The notes under the pieces are model-generated. The model worked only from the letters and a program-made list of their open reading frames with translations, had not been told where the DNA came from and searched no databases. 17,830 nt of DNA from DATIJJ01 sp039936115 (lineage in GTDB: Bacteria > Pseudomonadota > Gammaproteobacteria > DSM-16500): assembly GCA_039936115.1 (NCBI GenBank), contig JBDTIZ010000062.1:1-17830 (forward strand). Reading direction: 5' to 3'. This document shows positions 15,636 through 17,830 of the stretch, piece after piece. Every line of letters starts with the position of its first letter. Position 1 is the stretch's first letter. The translations under genes and the position numbers were made by a program.

Positions 15636-16415
15636 CTATTCCTCCACTATTTTTGGAACTGATATCTGATATTTAGGATCATAGTTTCCGCCATTTCCTA
15701 TTACTCTTTTACCATGCCCCAAATCTATTTTCTGCAACTCCAATTCGCTCAACCATGTATGTTGAAATCTTTCAGCTAAATGTAAAAATAAACGCTTAAC
15801 TTTAATTGATTTACATTTTTCTAATAACTGTTGAATAACACGAGGACGTAGCTGCCTTAAGCCCTCCATAACCAAAACCACTTCATCAAAAGATTGCTTA
15901 TTAGGAACAAGATATAACATTTCTAAAGCTGCACGCTCTGGGCTAGATAGCGATAAATTTATTCCATCAACAGCCCTCTCTATTATTCCTAAGTTTAAAT
16001 TATCGTCTTGAAATAAAGTTGTTGCATGAACCTTAAATTCTACCTTCCATGTTTCTTCAGTAAATAACCACTTAGGTATTGTCACGTGTGGTTCGGAAAA
16101 AAGGATGACCTGTTTTATTCCATCCATAGGAACAAAATGACTTTGCCCTAATAATTCCAACGCTGTTTTAGCGCCAACGTGTACAGACAAATGAAGTTGA
16201 TTTTGTAATGCTGATAAGGCTCCAGGCCAGGTAAGATTCTCTCCGGATTTTTTGTATGCTTCATCCCCTACTCGTTCTAGCCACTTTGAATGCACATACC
16301 ACCATGCAAGTTTGCATGATATACCTTGTTGTTTTAGCCAATTCAAGGTCAAAACCACACCTGGTGGTATTTGCACCATAAGATGGTTTAATTTCTGCCT
16401 CTCAAGTCTAGTCAT
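15636..16415 (-). CDS. abiEi: AbiEi-family type IV antitoxin
   Basis: 259 residues from the ATG at 16415 (MTRLERQKLN). The N-terminal ~95 residues form the winged-helix domain typical of AbiEi, with WLERVGDEAYKKSGENLTWP and GAKTALELLG. The C-terminal part (SSPERAALEMLYLV and the following helices) is the domain needed to counter the toxin. An in-frame ATG at 16451 exists, but a consensus -10 box lies between it and 16415, so the shorter start is chosen. AbiEi proteins bind inverted repeats in their own promoter, and candidate sites are visible at 16413-16501. The gene directly precedes the toxin gene. Confidence 0.88.
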   Translation of the reverse strand: MTRLERQKLNHLMVQIPPGVVLTLNWLKQQGISCKLAWWYVHSKWLERVGDEAYKKSGENLTWPGALSALQNQLHLSVHVGAKTALELLGQSHFVPMDGIKQVILFSEPHVTIPKWLFTEETWKVEFKVHATTLFQDDNLNLGIIERAVDGINLSLSSPERAALEMLYLVPNKQSFDEVVLVMEGLRQLRPRVIQQLLEKCKSIKVKRLFLHLAERFQHTWLSELELQKIDLGHGKRVIGNGGNYDPKYQISVPKIVEE

Positions 16416-16451
16416 ACTAGAATTATAGCATAAAATACAAACTATAGGCAA
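16413..16451 (-). promoter_or_regulatory. AbiE promoter, apparently leaderless
   Basis: Reading leftward: TTGCCT (16451-16446), an 18-base spacer, TATAAT (16427-16422), then six bases to the ATG at 16415. Transcription would start at or next to the A of the start codon, giving a leaderless message. CTAGT-cat-ACTAG spans the start codon. Confidence 0.6.
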
Positions 16452-16470
16452 CTCATGGTTTTTATTTTAT

Positions 16471-16501
16471 ATTTAAAATCGAGTTATACTAGATTTTAAA
16501 T
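16471..16501. repeat. Inverted repeat upstream of AbiE promoter
   Basis: Perfect 10-base arms ATTTAAAATC and GATTTTAAAT with an 11-base loop. The octamer ATACTAGA occurs here (16486-16493) and again over the antitoxin start codon (16414-16421), so these may be paired AbiEi binding sites. Confidence 0.5.
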
Positions 16502-16621
16502 CAATTTTACAAACTATGGATTCATTTGTAACACTAAGTGACTAGTGATAATTTTGACTTGGTTTCTTGCCCACTCACTACCGATGTGTAATCTTGCCAT
16601 TAAATGAACACATGTTAGAAT
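16502..16621. other. Intergenic region between divergent genes
   Basis: No gene and no clear repeat. It should carry the promoter for the rightward gene beginning at 16622 or 16667; no strong -35/-10 pair is obvious. Confidence 0.3.
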
Positions 16622-16921
16622 GTGTCCCCTTATTATTTATTTAACCTAATAAACGATGCGCTAAATATGACAGACAAAGAACAAATACCAATGCTGCTAG
16701 ATAGCTTGATCGATATATACCGCGTGTTAAAGCAATATGCTAATGAATACGCTGTTCTTGAAAAAAAAGGCAGTAATGATGAAGAAATGCTTGCGGCTAG
16801 AAAAAACTTAATGGCAGCAAGAGAAGTATATCAAAAAGCATGTAATGTCTTTGGCTTCACCTTAAGTGAATTGAAAAATAGTGGATATATTTTTGAAGGA
16901 AAAATGGTAAAAGCTATTTAG
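16622..16921 (+). CDS. Hypothetical helical protein
   Basis: 99 residues from a GTG, or 84 from the ATG at 16667 (MTDKEQIPML); neither has a good ribosome binding site, and the shorter form starts where the acidic helical pattern begins. The sequence is helical with charged faces (LDSLIDIYRVLKQYANEYAVLE, AARKNLMAAREVYQKACN) and has no membrane segment. I do not recognise it. It is the first of two same-direction unknown genes and could be regulated separately from the AbiE module, which diverges from it. Confidence 0.5.
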   Translation: MSPYYLFNLINDALNMTDKEQIPMLLDSLIDIYRVLKQYANEYAVLEKKGSNDEEMLAARKNLMAAREVYQKACNVFGFTLSELKNSGYIFEGKMVKAI

Positions 16922-17030
16922 ATATAGAAATTGTCTTTTGAGTTTATCGTATAAATTTATCGCGTATGGAACCTTTGTGGAAAACATCACTTTATTAGTA
17001 GCTAAAATTTATTTCTCAGGATGCGCGATC

Positions 17031-17588
17031 ATGACGCTGCATTCACTCTACTTGTTCATGCGTTTAGCGAGCTGGAAAAAAAGCGGTATGAGTGACATTA
17101 TAGATTCACATTCAGGCATGAAACTGTGGCTAATTAATCGTGCGGCATTTTGGCCATATTTCCTTTTCTGCAAAACAAATCCTATTACACTAATTTCTCA
17201 ATTATTTTTTAGTCGATATGGGGATCAAGGGCACGTATATTTTGGTTCTAGGGGGTTAAAAAATTTCTTGAATGATATATTCAGAGGGTTTAATCGTTAT
17301 AAAAACTATAGAATAAATAGTGCTACTATCCATTTAGACTCTGAATGTTTAAATAGACTCAAAGAAATTTACCCAAGTGATCGCCTACCAAAATACTCCC
17401 GAATCATTATTGCCAAATATAACGGAACCTATTTGTTTAAATCTATCTTAACTTCTGATAGTACATTTGATATTTCAACGAGCCGTTATGAATTAGATGC
17501 GTGTCAACGCTTAACCAAAGAAGAAATTATATCGTCACTTAATCAGTTAAACTTAACAGTTGGCATTAAATTTATAGAGAAAATTTGA
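17031..17588 (+). CDS. Hypothetical protein
   Basis: 185 residues from the ATG at 17031, preceded by AGGA about 10 bases upstream; an in-frame TTG at 16938 would give 216 residues. There is one moderately hydrophobic stretch near the start (HSLYLFMRL) and another around FWPYFLF; the rest is soluble, with strand-rich patches (YSRIIIAKYNGTYLFKSIL). Not recognised. The order after the 16622 gene suggests, but does not prove, an operon. Confidence 0.5.
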   Translation: MTLHSLYLFMRLASWKKSGMSDIIDSHSGMKLWLINRAAFWPYFLFCKTNPITLISQLFFSRYGDQGHVYFGSRGLKNFLNDIFRGFNRYKNYRINSATIHLDSECLNRLKEIYPSDRLPKYSRIIIAKYNGTYLFKSILTSDSTFDISTSRYELDACQRLTKEEIISSLNQLNLTVGIKFIEKI

Positions 17589-17830
17589 AAGCAAGATTTC
17601 GGCAGGAATGCAAACCGATACAAAATCCCGTTTTAGAATATGCTGAATTACATGCGAAAATAACGGAATTATAGAAGGATAGCAATGATCTTTATGAGAT
17701 CTAACTGAACGTAGTGCGCTGCTACAATAAAACAAAACTAAAATTTAAACCCACAATCCCCATCGGGTTAATAATTTATTTCCACCCAGTTTTGGATCAA
17801 GCTTTACATAGCCCGAATTTTTTAATAAGT
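17589..17830. other. Gene-poor end of window
   Basis: No full gene. A 29-codon start-less stretch right after 17588 (ending in ELHAKITEL before a stop at 17672-17674) looks protein-like and could be the tail of a lost gene. The last ~130 bases hold no clear hairpin or repeat. Confidence 0.3.

Noticed and set aside
93..17796. CCAGTTTTGGA occurs near both ends of the window (93-103 and 17786-17796), which could suggest flanking repeats.
   Set aside because: An 11-base match is common by chance in a window this long and the flanks do not extend the match.
1..17830. CRISPR arrays, rRNA and tRNA genes.
   Set aside because: No regularly spaced repeats and no recognisable RNA gene segments were seen by eye; a covariance-model scan was not possible.

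Overview
The window is AT-rich, with mostly gammaproteobacterial-looking genes. It reads as accessory DNA (a plasmid or integrated island) from something like Legionella or another Legionellales; that host assignment is inference from gene content and base composition only. A KfrA-type plasmid coiled-coil protein, two toxin-antitoxin (TA) modules, an IS66 remnant, a tyrosine recombinase and a metal-resistance cluster together are typical of mobile DNA.

Layout. 1-2300: a small unknown gene with a strong terminator, then an IS66 transposase remnant joined to a broken Rad50-like zinc-hook ATPase gene. A 57-residue gene overlaps the start of that ATPase gene by 8 bases. 2297-2992: a RelE/ParE-type toxin and HTH antitoxin with a palindromic operator. 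3002-4114: a kfrA-like gene reading leftward. 4161-4190: a dif/lox-like site with two 12-base inverted arms around a 6-base centre. 4501-12952: a rightward copper module made of a DUF2231 membrane protein, a 959-residue fusion of CopA-type multicopper oxidase and CopB-type outer-membrane barrel, a Cu(I) P1B-ATPase, a 74-residue Cys/His-rich protein, a DUF4396 membrane protein and a polytopic permease-like protein. 13077-13570: on the minus strand, a small unknown gene and an inverted, decayed copy of the 3' end of the copper ATPase gene. 13580-13607: a second dif/lox-like site with almost the same arms, followed at once by a Cre-like tyrosine recombinase. 14705-16415: a complete AbiE type IV TA module. 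16622-17830: two unknown genes and a gene-poor end.

How the parts may work together. The ATPase would pump Cu(I) into the periplasm, the multicopper oxidase would oxidise it there, and its fused barrel would anchor this at the outer membrane. The small Cys/His-rich protein could buffer cytoplasmic copper. No copper sensor gene is present in the module.

The most interesting structure is the pair of 11/12-6-11/12 recombination-like sites, in direct orientation, that bracket the roughly 9.4 kb copper module with a recombinase gene beside one of them. A broken copper-ATPase copy stops within a few bases of one site, which suggests that site-specific recombination assembled the module.
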